From contig CANPZI010000010.1 of the NCBI GenBank assembly GCA_947588995.1, positions 32,851 to 96,850 on the forward strand: DNA of 64,000 nucleotides, given 5' to 3'. Below the pieces are notes generated by a model. That model was not told the DNA's origin. It worked only from the letters and a program-made list of their open reading frames with translations, and ran no database searches. Both the position numbers and the translations under genes were made by a program. Shown here one piece after another: positions 26,254 to 33,679 of this stretch. This DNA comes from an uncultured Lachnospiraceae bacterium (GTDB taxonomy: Bacteria > Bacillota > Clostridia > Lachnospirales > Lachnospiraceae). Within the stretch, counting starts at the first letter, position 1. The number at the start of each line of letters is the position of its first letter.

Positions 26254-28992
26254 ATGGACATCAATCGCGAAGTAACTTTGACGGATTTGATCGATGTGGA
26301 GACATTGCAGAAAATCCAGGACGGCTTCTCCAACATGACGGGCATGGCTTCCCTGACGACGGACGCGGAAGGCGCGCCCGTGACGGTCGGCTCCAATTTC
26401 TCCGATTTCTGCATGAAATATACGAGAACTTCCGACGTGGGCTGCGCACGGTGTGAACAGTGCGACAAGTGGGGCGCGAAAGCGGCCCTCAGGAAAGGGG
26501 AATCCATCGCTTACTTCTGCCACGCCGGTCTGGTGGATTTCGCCGCGCCGATCATGGCCGACGGCAATATGGTGGGCTGCTTTATCGGCGGGCAGGTGCT
26601 TACGGAAGCGCCGGATTTTGACAAGATGCGGGAGATCGCGGGGGAACTCGGCGTCGATCCCGACGCGTATGTGGAGGCCGCGGGCAGGGTCAGGGTCATC
26701 GATCAGGAGTCCATCGACAGGGCGGCGAAGTTTCTCTATACGATCGCGGATATTCTGTCCAACATGGCCTACAACAAATATCTTGTGCTGCAGTCCAACA
26801 TCAAGATCGCGGCCAATCTGGAACTGGCGACCAAAGCCTATGAGGATCTTGAGAAATCCGAAAATATGAAATCCGATTTTCTGGCCAATATGAGCCATGA
26901 GATCAGGACGCCCATGAACGCTGTCATCGGCATGGCGGAGATGGCGCTCAGGGAGGATATGACGCCGGTCGCCAGAGATTATATCAATCAGATTAAAGAG
27001 GCGGGCAGGTCGTTGCTTACCATCATCAATGATATTCTGGATTTCTCCAAGATAGAGTCCGGCAAGATGGATATCACCGAGGTGGATTACGAGCCCATGT
27101 CCGTGGTGCATGACGTCTCCAATATCATTATGACGAGGCTGAAAGATAAAGACGTGGAGCTGATTCTGGATGTCGCGCCCAATGTGCCCCACAAGCTGTG
27201 GGGCGATAACATCAGGATCAAGCAGGTGCTCTTAAACCTGGCGAACAATGCGGCCAAATTCACCTCCGAGGGCAAAGTCACAATCCGCATGGAGTGCGAC
27301 AAGATCAAGCCGGACGAAGTCAGTATGCACTTCTGTGTGGAGGATACCGGCATCGGCATCAGGAAAGAGGATATGGATAAGCTGTTCCAGTCTTTCCAGC
27401 AGGTGGACAGCAAGCGGAACCGCAACATCGAGGGTACGGGACTGGGACTTGCGATCTCCAAGAATCTGATGACGCTGATGAACGGTTCGATCTGGGTGGA
27501 GAGCGAGTATGAGAAAGGCAGCAAGTTCAGCTGCATTCTGCCGCAGCGGATCGTGGACGACACGCCGAGCATCGGGGTAAAGGAGCCGGAGTCCGCGATT
27601 ATCGCAGGGCTTTTCTCCAATCCGTATGTGCGGGACGGCCTGTGCGAGGACGCGGCGAAGCTCGGCGTCAGGGATGTCAGGCTCATGACGGCCAAGGAGC
27701 TGGGGGAGTTTCCGAAAGATAAGAGGGTCTTTGTCTTCGTGGAACATCCGCTGTTCTCCGATATGGTGGAGAGCTGGGTTGTCGCGCATCCGGACGTTAC
27801 GGCCGTGCTGCTGATCGATTTCGACAGCCGTGTGGAGTATGACATCCCGAATCTTCTCGTGGTCAAGAAGCCGCTCTTTGCGCTGAATCTGGCGATGATC
27901 CTGAACGGCGAGGAGTTGAAGTCCTCTTCGCAGGAGGAGGGAAGCGAGTTTGACTTCATCGCGCCGAGCGCCAAGATACTGATTGTGGACGACAATGCGG
28001 TGAACCTGACCGTGGCGGAGGGACTTCTCGAACCGCTCAGGATGCAGGTCGACACCGCGGACGGCGGCAAGGAGGCCATCGACAAAATTTCCGCGGAACA
28101 CTATGACATTGTCTTCATGGATCACATGATGCCGGAGATAGACGGCGTGGAGGCGACGCATATCATCAGGCGTCTGCACCCGGAGTACGACGACGTGCCG
28201 ATCATAGCGCTCACGGCGAACGCCGTGGAGGGAACGAAAGAGATGTTCTGCAGAGAGGGCATGAACGATTTCGTCGCCAAGCCCATCGAGCTGCGGATGC
28301 TGGCTGCCAAGGTGCGCCAGTGGCTGCCGGTTGAGAAGATCCAGAAAGATTACACCGGCACGACCGGCGGCGCGGGCGGCAAGAGCAGTAAACACAGCAC
28401 GGATATTGAGGTTGGCGATCTGGATGTCAGGTTTGCGCTGGAATTTTTGGTCAGCGAGGATCTGTTCTGGAAAGTGCTGAAAGTATTCTACAACAGCATT
28501 GACAAGAAAGTGCAGCAGATCAAAGCGCTGGAAGAGCAGGAGGACTGGGTCAACTATACCGTGGAGGTGCATGGGCTGAAAAATTCCGCCAAGCAGATCG
28601 GGGCGATCTCGCTGTCCGAGAAAGCGGCGGCTTTGGAGAAAGCCGGCAATGCCAGGGATCTCGAGACGATCCGCAGAGATACCGATGCGATGCTGGAGCA
28701 GTACGCGGCATATGAGCCGGTGCTCGCCCCGTTCTGCCGGGAGGACGAGGATGCGGAGAAGAAAGAGCTTACCGCCGATGTGCTGAGCCGCTGCTTCGCG
28801 GATATGCGGGATGCTCTCGACAATCTGGACATGGATCAGATGGAGGCGGTCATCGATCATATGGGCGAGTACCATTATGAGAATTGGCAGCGGGAGTTGT
28901 TTGACCAGCTCAAGGAGGCGTCGGAGGAGATGGATGTCGATCGCTGCGACGCGATCTTAAGGAGCTGGGAGGAACAGATGCTCGCGGGTTAG
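26254..28992 (+). CDS. Hybrid sensor histidine kinase with PocR domain, receiver and Hpt
   Basis: The 912-residue soluble kinase has, in order: a PocR-type sensory domain with conserved Cys (about 8-165; CARCEQCDKWG, YFCHAGLVDFAAPI), a coiled linker, and HisKA with FLANMSHEIRTPMN (phospho-His near 214). HATPase_c follows (about 320-430; NNAAKF, GTGLGLAIS), then a degenerate receiver (about 445-555) and a canonical receiver (about 572-690; VDDNAVN, FMDHMMPEIDG, ALTANA, AKPI). An Hpt domain with VHGLKNSA (about 770) ends the recognisable part. There are no membrane helices, so the signal is cytoplasmic; PocR domains in other proteins bind small hydrocarbon derivatives. It could run a complete internal phosphorelay toward the preceding response regulator. 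Confidence 0.92.
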   Translation: MDINREVTLTDLIDVETLQKIQDGFSNMTGMASLTTDAEGAPVTVGSNFSDFCMKYTRTSDVGCARCEQCDKWGAKAALRKGESIAYFCHAGLVDFAAPIMADGNMVGCFIGGQVLTEAPDFDKMREIAGELGVDPDAYVEAAGRVRVIDQESIDRAAKFLYTIADILSNMAYNKYLVLQSNIKIAANLELATKAYEDLEKSENMKSDFLANMSHEIRTPMNAVIGMAEMALREDMTPVARDYINQIKEAGRSLLTIINDILDFSKIESGKMDITEVDYEPMSVVHDVSNIIMTRLKDKDVELILDVAPNVPHKLWGDNIRIKQVLLNLANNAAKFTSEGKVTIRMECDKIKPDEVSMHFCVEDTGIGIRKEDMDKLFQSFQQVDSKRNRNIEGTGLGLAISKNLMTLMNGSIWVESEYEKGSKFSCILPQRIVDDTPSIGVKEPESAIIAGLFSNPYVRDGLCEDAAKLGVRDVRLMTAKELGEFPKDKRVFVFVEHPLFSDMVESWVVAHPDVTAVLLIDFDSRVEYDIPNLLVVKKPLFALNLAMILNGEELKSSSQEEGSEFDFIAPSAKILIVDDNAVNLTVAEGLLEPLRMQVDTADGGKEAIDKISAEHYDIVFMDHMMPEIDGVEATHIIRRLHPEYDDVPIIALTANAVEGTKEMFCREGMNDFVAKPIELRMLAAKVRQWLPVEKIQKDYTGTTGGAGGKSSKHSTDIEVGDLDVRFALEFLVSEDLFWKVLKVFYNSIDKKVQQIKALEEQEDWVNYTVEVHGLKNSAKQIGAISLSEKAAALEKAGNARDLETIRRDTDAMLEQYAAYEPVLAPFCREDEDAEKKELTADVLSRCFADMRDALDNLDMDQMEAVIDHMGEYHYENWQRELFDQLKEASEEMDVDRCDAILRSWEEQMLAG

Positions 28993-29001
28993 CAGTACAT
29001 A

Positions 29002-29100
29002 GTGTGAAAAATCACACCGATGTGCTGATTTTTCACACGAGAATTTGTGCCGAGCGTCACAAATTCCCCTGATGGCAGACGCGAATTTGAGATTCGCGTC
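29002..29100. repeat. Cluster of three perfect inverted repeats
   Basis: Three adjacent perfect stem-loops lie between the hybrid kinase and the acetyltransferase. The stems are 13 bp (29002-29014 with 29026-29038), 9 bp (GAATTTGTG with CACAAATTC, 29041-29066) and 9 bp (GACGCGAAT with ATTCGCGTC, 29078-29100). None has a T run, so they are not ordinary terminators. Confidence 0.75.
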
Positions 29101-29140
29101 GCCCCGTCGCGAAAACGCTCCGGAATGAGGATTAGCATGG

Positions 29141-29632
29141 ATGATGAAGGAGCCGCGGGAAGTGGAGACGGTATTTCAGGTCAGAAGCGCATATCGCAAC
29201 GAGTGGCAGGAGGCGATGGCTCTTGCGTGGAAGACATTCCTGCGCTTTGAGGCCGATGTCTATACGCCGGAGGGCGTAAAAAACTTTGAAAATTTTGTCA
29301 CTGATTCCACCCTGTACCGTATGTTTATCATGGGGACGTACCAGCTGTTTGTCGCGGTCGAGGGAAGCAGGATTGTCGGGATGATTACGCTGCGGGACAC
29401 CACGCATATCTCGCTGCTCTTTGTGGACGAGGCGTATCACAGGCGGGGGATCGGGCGCGCGCTCATACGGTATCTGGCCGATTATCTGGTGAGTGAAGTC
29501 GGGGCAGAGCGCATGACGGTAAGCGCGTCCCCTTACGGCGTCGGGTTCTACCACAAGATGGGATTTCGGGATCTCGGGCCGGAGAAGACCAAGGACGGCA
29601 TTATTTTTACACCGATGGAATTTATATTATAG
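29141..29632 (+). CDS. GNAT-family N-acetyltransferase
   Basis: This 163-residue acetyltransferase has the GNAT core: LFVAVEGSRIVGMITL (beta 4 region, about 68-83), LLFVDEAYHRRGIGRALIR (acetyl-CoA-binding motif A with R-x-x-G-I-G, about 90-108) and FYHKMGFRD near the end. The acceptor substrate is unknown. ATG 29141 and ATG 29144 are adjacent; the upstream site is weak. It sits inside the signalling cluster, but nothing in its sequence ties it to c-di-GMP. Confidence 0.88.
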   Translation: MMKEPREVETVFQVRSAYRNEWQEAMALAWKTFLRFEADVYTPEGVKNFENFVTDSTLYRMFIMGTYQLFVAVEGSRIVGMITLRDTTHISLLFVDEAYHRRGIGRALIRYLADYLVSEVGAERMTVSASPYGVGFYHKMGFRDLGPEKTKDGIIFTPMEFIL

Positions 29633-29656
29633 GACATGATAGGACGAGAGGTTGCT

Positions 29657-30913
29657 ATGGAATATATTAAGAGTAAAGACATTTATCTGTTGATGCGCGA
29701 CATACTGAAACTGATCCATCCCAGGCTGATGGAGCACGGCTCGAAAGTGGCTTATATGGTGTGCCTGATGCTGCGGGAAAAGGGGCGGTATGAGCTCTTC
29801 GAGCTGGCGGACATCTCCATGATCTGCACCATGCACGACATCGGCGCCTACATGACGGAGGCGGGCAAGATTAACGATATGCTGCGCTATGAGTCCAGAG
29901 ACAGCATGGCGCACTCCATCTACGGCTATCTTTTCTTCAAGTATCTGTCACCGGTGCCGGATCTGTCCAGAGTCATCATGTACCACCACATGGACTACGA
30001 GCAGCTCAAGCAGGTGGATTACGAGTTCAAAAATGTCGCCGCCTATATCAATATCGCCGAGAAGATGGATATCTATTCGTCCTCTATGGGCAGCCAGTTT
30101 GATCTGCATATGTTCGAGCGGATGAGCGGGACGAAACTGTCCCCGGATGGCTTGTCCCTGTTCTATCAGGTGGCAAATAAGTATGAGATTTTCGATAAGA
30201 TCAAGAGCGGAGAGTACAAGCAGCATCTCCAGGAGCTGGCGGAGTATATGATCTTCTCCAATGAGGACAAAAAGAAATTCCTGGAGATGCTGATGTACTG
30301 CCTGGGCTTCCGCAGCAAGGGCATGGTGATGGACAATATCACCACGGTCTGCGTCTGCGAGGAGCTGGCCGAGGAGATGATGCTGCCGCCGGTGGAGAAA
30401 GAGATCCTGTACTACGGAGCCCTGATCCATGATATCGGTATGCTGGCGATACCGCGGGAGATCATTGAGGCGTCCCGCAAGCTGGAGCCGGAGGAGGTCA
30501 AACTGCTCAGGACCCATGTGGACATCGCGGAGGAGGTCCTGAAGGACAAGATGCAGGCGGAAGTCTTCAATATCGCCCTGGCCCATCACGAGAGAGGGGA
30601 TGGCAGCGGTTATCCGCGCCGTCTCAAAGATCTGCAGATGAACATGCCGCAGAAGATCTTACAGGTTGCGGATGTGGTGACGGCGCTTGTGAATCCGCGA
30701 AGCTACCGCAAGGACATGCCGAAAGAGAAAGTGATAGCGATTCTGAATGAGGAGGCCTCCAAGCACAAACTGAAAAAGTCGGTGGTCAGCACTTTTGTCA
30801 AGTCTTATGACAGGATTATGGAACATGTCAGACAGGAGGCGGCCGAGATCGTGAAGATGTACGATACGCTGAACATGCAGTACGAGCTGGTGAGCAAAAA
30901 ATACAAGATTTAA
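29657..30913 (+). CDS. Tandem HD-domain protein, probable c-di-GMP phosphodiesterase (HD-GYP)
   Basis: This 418-residue cytoplasmic protein has two HD-type domains. The N-terminal one (about 20-140) has MHDIGAY and MYHHMDYE. The C-terminal one (about 215-385) is a true HD-GYP domain, with IHDIGMLAIP and the signature HHERGDGSGYP. HD-GYP enzymes hydrolyse c-di-GMP with a bi- or trinuclear metal site. Fused HD plus HD-GYP without a receiver is unusual; the first domain may be regulatory. The start is ATG 29657 behind GAGAGG. It lies upstream of a diguanylate cyclase, suggesting opposing enzymes in one locus. Confidence 0.87.
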   Translation: MEYIKSKDIYLLMRDILKLIHPRLMEHGSKVAYMVCLMLREKGRYELFELADISMICTMHDIGAYMTEAGKINDMLRYESRDSMAHSIYGYLFFKYLSPVPDLSRVIMYHHMDYEQLKQVDYEFKNVAAYINIAEKMDIYSSSMGSQFDLHMFERMSGTKLSPDGLSLFYQVANKYEIFDKIKSGEYKQHLQELAEYMIFSNEDKKKFLEMLMYCLGFRSKGMVMDNITTVCVCEELAEEMMLPPVEKEILYYGALIHDIGMLAIPREIIEASRKLEPEEVKLLRTHVDIAEEVLKDKMQAEVFNIALAHHERGDGSGYPRRLKDLQMNMPQKILQVADVVTALVNPRSYRKDMPKEKVIAILNEEASKHKLKKSVVSTFVKSYDRIMEHVRQEAAEIVKMYDTLNMQYELVSKKYKI

Positions 30914-30983
30914 TTCGGCGGAATATACAAAATTTAATCACAGGATTTTTGTATTTTGCATAGCTTTTTATCTGATTTTGCGG

Positions 30984-30989
30984 TATAAT
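30984..30989 (+). promoter_or_regulatory. -10 element before the DUF624/diguanylate cyclase pair
   Basis: A consensus TATAAT lies 29 bp before the start codon, with no convincing -35. An AT-rich inverted repeat (ATACAAAA with TTTTTGTAT, about 30927-30955) just upstream may end the preceding transcript. Confidence 0.45.
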
Positions 30990-31017
30990 GGATTGTATGT
31001 GTAGGAGTTGAGCTGGT

Positions 31018-31704
31018 ATGGGTAAAATTTTTGATATGGACAGCCCGCTGATGCGGTTTCTGAACCGCATGGCGGATATGCTGATCCTGAACTTCCTGAT
31101 GATCCTGTGCTGTATACCGGTCGTCACGATAGGAGCGGCCTGCACGGCAATGCACTATGTACTGCTGAAGATTGTGCGCGATGAGGAAGGTTATCTCGTC
31201 AGGGGGTTTTTTAAGGCGTTTGTCCGCAACTTCAGGCAGGCGACGATCGCGTGGCTTTTGATGCTTGTGGTGATAGCGGTTTACTGCGGAGACTGGCTGA
31301 TCTTTAACTATTCGGGGGTAGAATTTCCGAAAGCGCTTGTGATAGCGGTAGTGGCGGTGGGCGCGATCGCGCTTTTGATCTCGCTGTATGTATTCCCGCT
31401 GCTTGCCAGATTCGAGAATAGCATCAAAAATACGTTTAAGAACGCGGCGATACTGGCCTTTGCGAATCTGCCGAAGACCTTGGGCATGGCATTTTTCTAT
31501 GCGCTGCCGCTCATCATAGGGTACTTTTCGGCGTATTCCTATATTTTTATCTTTATGTTCGGCATCTCGCTTCCGGCGTTCGGGGCGGCATGGCTGTACA
31601 GCGGGATTTTTAAGAGGTTTGAGCCGGAATCGGAGACGGAGTCGGATCTTGATTTTTCTGTGAAGACAGAAGGGGAAGGGGAAATGGATGGAAGAGAGGA
31701 ATAA
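31018..31704 (+). CDS. DUF624 (YesL-like) membrane protein
   Basis: This 228-residue protein has four to five hydrophobic segments. The N-terminal block FLNRMADMLILNFLMILCCIPVV..GAACTAMHYVLLKI is characteristic of the DUF624/YesL family. YesL genes usually accompany sugar ABC transporters with YesMN regulators; here the partner is a diguanylate cyclase, with which it overlaps by 17 nt. The role is unknown. The charged C-terminal tail is probably cytoplasmic. GTAGGAG precedes ATG 31018. Confidence 0.85.
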   Translation: MGKIFDMDSPLMRFLNRMADMLILNFLMILCCIPVVTIGAACTAMHYVLLKIVRDEEGYLVRGFFKAFVRNFRQATIAWLLMLVVIAVYCGDWLIFNYSGVEFPKALVIAVVAVGAIALLISLYVFPLLARFENSIKNTFKNAAILAFANLPKTLGMAFFYALPLIIGYFSAYSYIFIFMFGISLPAFGAAWLYSGIFKRFEPESETESDLDFSVKTEGEGEMDGREE

Positions 31705-33193
31705 GTCGGCGATCATCTCGTGGATCGTGCCGGCAATCATCTTTTTGCTGGTGGTCTTTGTGATGATGTTTAACTTTTCGACCAAGAGCAGCGCGGCGGC
31801 GGAGGACACGGTCTCGCGCAATCTGGTCAAATCCGTTCAGGCATATGCGGAGGATTTCCTCGACAGGCTGCAGGCATTGGGGAAGATCTCGGGGCCGTTC
31901 CGTGTGCTGTTGGAGCGGAACGCGGAGCTGGACGACGATAAGGCGGCCGATATCGCCGATATTCTGTATTCCTGCACGGAGGCTTACAAGGTAGTGCTCT
32001 GCGACGCGGAGGGTGTCGGTGTCGATCAGCTGGGACGTCAGGTGACGCTTGGAAGCGAGAAGTATTTTCAAAGTATTATCCAGTATGACGTGGCTTCCTG
32101 TGTCTATGCCGAGGGAGAGACGGGCAATTCCGAGGAGAAGCCGGCGGTCGTTGTGGCGGAGCCTGTGGCCGAGGGAGAGGAGACGAATTACCTGCTCCTG
32201 TACTACTCGATGGACAGATTCGCCAACCTGCTGTCGGAGTCCGAGTTTGATGCCACTGCGTTTATGGTGCTCATGGACGCGGACGGCAATATCATGGGCA
32301 AGTCCGGCTTTGACGCCAGCAATTTTCTGCAGGGAGACAATCTTTTCGACACGATTGAGCCGGAGAATGCGGAGGAGATACGCACGATCAAGAGCAGGAT
32401 TGACAACAGTTCGCGCGGAACCACGAGCGTGACGGTCGGCGGCGAGGAGTGTACGCTGGTGTACGTGCCGCTCGGTGTCAACCAGTGGGAGATTGTCGTC
32501 GGCGTCAGTCAGGCTTACGTGGACAGACAGGTCGATCAGCAGTGGCGGGATGCCAAAAACATGATGATCTATCTGGTGGCGGCGATCTTCATCTTCATTT
32601 TCATGGTGATCGTCATCAATATCATCAGCAAGATACGGAGCAATGAGAATAAGAAAGAACTGGAGGACAAGGCAGATACGGATCTTTTGACCGGGCTGAC
32701 CAACAAGCTGGCCACGGAACGCAAGATCAAAGAGTATATGGCCAAGCACCCGGATTCCCAGTCCATGCTGTTTGTGCTGGATGTGGATAACTTCAAGAAG
32801 ATCAACGACACGATGGGCCACGCGTTCGGCGATGAGGTGCTGCGCTCCCTGGGACAGCAGATCACCGCGATCTTCCGCGCGTCGGATATTATCGGGCGCA
32901 TCGGCGGCGATGAGTTTATGATCTTCTTAAAAGGGATCGGCGATGAGGAATCCGTCCGCAAGGAGGCCAGAAAGGTCGAGAATTTCTTCAAGAATTTCCA
33001 GGCCGGCGAGTATGTGAAATATGCCGCCACGGCAAGTATCGGCGTGGCGATCTTCCCGCAGGAGGGCAGTGATTTCGAGTCGCTGTACAAGGCCGCGGAT
33101 CAGGGCCTGTATAAGGCGAAGAAGCGCGGCAAGAACCAGCTGGCTTTCTACCGCGACGAGTGGGGAGGGGCAGGCGCCCAGGAACAGAAGTAA
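31688..33193 (+). CDS. Membrane diguanylate cyclase with extracellular Cache-type sensor
   Basis: This 501-residue protein has a first membrane helix (about 10-28), an extracytoplasmic sensor of about 260 residues consistent with dCache, a second helix (about 294-317) and a GGDEF domain (about 335-490). The active site is RIGGDEF (about 403-409). An intact inhibitory RxxD site (RASD) lies five residues before it, so product inhibition is expected. The domain order suggests synthesis of c-di-GMP in response to an external ligand. The gene overlaps the DUF624 gene, and a strong terminator ends the cluster. Confidence 0.93.
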   Translation: MEERNKSAIISWIVPAIIFLLVVFVMMFNFSTKSSAAAEDTVSRNLVKSVQAYAEDFLDRLQALGKISGPFRVLLERNAELDDDKAADIADILYSCTEAYKVVLCDAEGVGVDQLGRQVTLGSEKYFQSIIQYDVASCVYAEGETGNSEEKPAVVVAEPVAEGEETNYLLLYYSMDRFANLLSESEFDATAFMVLMDADGNIMGKSGFDASNFLQGDNLFDTIEPENAEEIRTIKSRIDNSSRGTTSVTVGGEECTLVYVPLGVNQWEIVVGVSQAYVDRQVDQQWRDAKNMMIYLVAAIFIFIFMVIVINIISKIRSNENKKELEDKADTDLLTGLTNKLATERKIKEYMAKHPDSQSMLFVLDVDNFKKINDTMGHAFGDEVLRSLGQQITAIFRASDIIGRIGGDEFMIFLKGIGDEESVRKEARKVENFFKNFQAGEYVKYAATASIGVAIFPQEGSDFESLYKAADQGLYKAKKRGKNQLAFYRDEWGGAGAQEQK

Positions 33194-33208
33194 ATAGAGA
33201 AAGACCGG

Positions 33209-33236
33209 GACGGCGGAATTTCCGCCGTCTTTTTTA
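33209..33236 (+). terminator. Terminator of the diguanylate cyclase operon
   Basis: GACGGCGG pairs with CCGCCGTC and is followed by seven T. Confidence 0.88.
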
Positions 33237-33271
33237 TACAATAGGAAATTCTATTTTATGTAACAGGAAGC

Positions 33272-33300
33272 TTGACAAATACCCCATAGGGGTATATTAT
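33272..33300 (+). promoter_or_regulatory. Copper-responsive promoter with CsoR operator
   Basis: TTGACA (33272-33277) and TATTAT (33295-33300) are separated by exactly 17 bp. The spacer is filled by the palindrome ATACCCC-ATA-GGGGTAT (33279-33295). G/C-tract palindromes of this kind are the known operators of CsoR-family repressors, and this one would block polymerase directly. Confidence 0.85.
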
Positions 33301-33334
33301 CGGAATGATAGAAAATACTCGGGGAGGGTATAGT

Positions 33335-33664
33335 GTGAAAAATCAGAAAGCAACGGATAGTGCACGGGATATGTGTGCATGCTGTCATCATAAGCATACG
33401 CCGCGCGGCGCAAAAGAGCAGCGGCAGCTGCAGAACCGCATCAACCGCATTATCGGACAGCTGAACGGTATCAAGGGCATGATAGACGACAACCGCTACT
33501 GCGGCGACATCCTGATGCAGATCGGCGCGGTGGAGAGCGCCCTGCAGAGTCTGGGCTATGTGGTTCTGCAGGATCATATGCAGACCTGCGTCGCCGAGGA
33601 AGTGAAGAAAGGCAACGAAGAGATCCTGACGGAGGCCATCGAACTGATCAAAAAATTGAAATAA
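33335..33664 (+). CDS. csoR: CsoR-family copper-sensing repressor
   Basis: This 109-residue all-helical regulator of the DUF156/CsoR family has the Cu(I)-binding Cys-His-Cys set in RYCGDIL and QDHMQTC. Apo-CsoR binds the promoter and Cu(I) releases it. A second, unusual N-terminal metal-like cluster, MCACCHHKH, precedes the conserved core. The start is GTG 33335, preceded by GGGGAGGG at 33320-33327; ATG 33305 would begin at the promoter's own transcription start and is unlikely. It is co-transcribed with copA (15 bp apart), and the palindromic operator lies in its promoter, so autoregulation is expected. Confidence 0.93.
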   Translation: MKNQKATDSARDMCACCHHKHTPRGAKEQRQLQNRINRIIGQLNGIKGMIDDNRYCGDILMQIGAVESALQSLGYVVLQDHMQTCVAEEVKKGNEEILTEAIELIKKLK

Positions 33665-33679
33665 AGGATATGGTGTGAG

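Noticed and set aside
33305..33334. ATG 33305 as the csoR start
   Set aside because: It lies at the predicted transcription start with no ribosome binding site; GTG 33335 has GGGGAGGG at proper distance.
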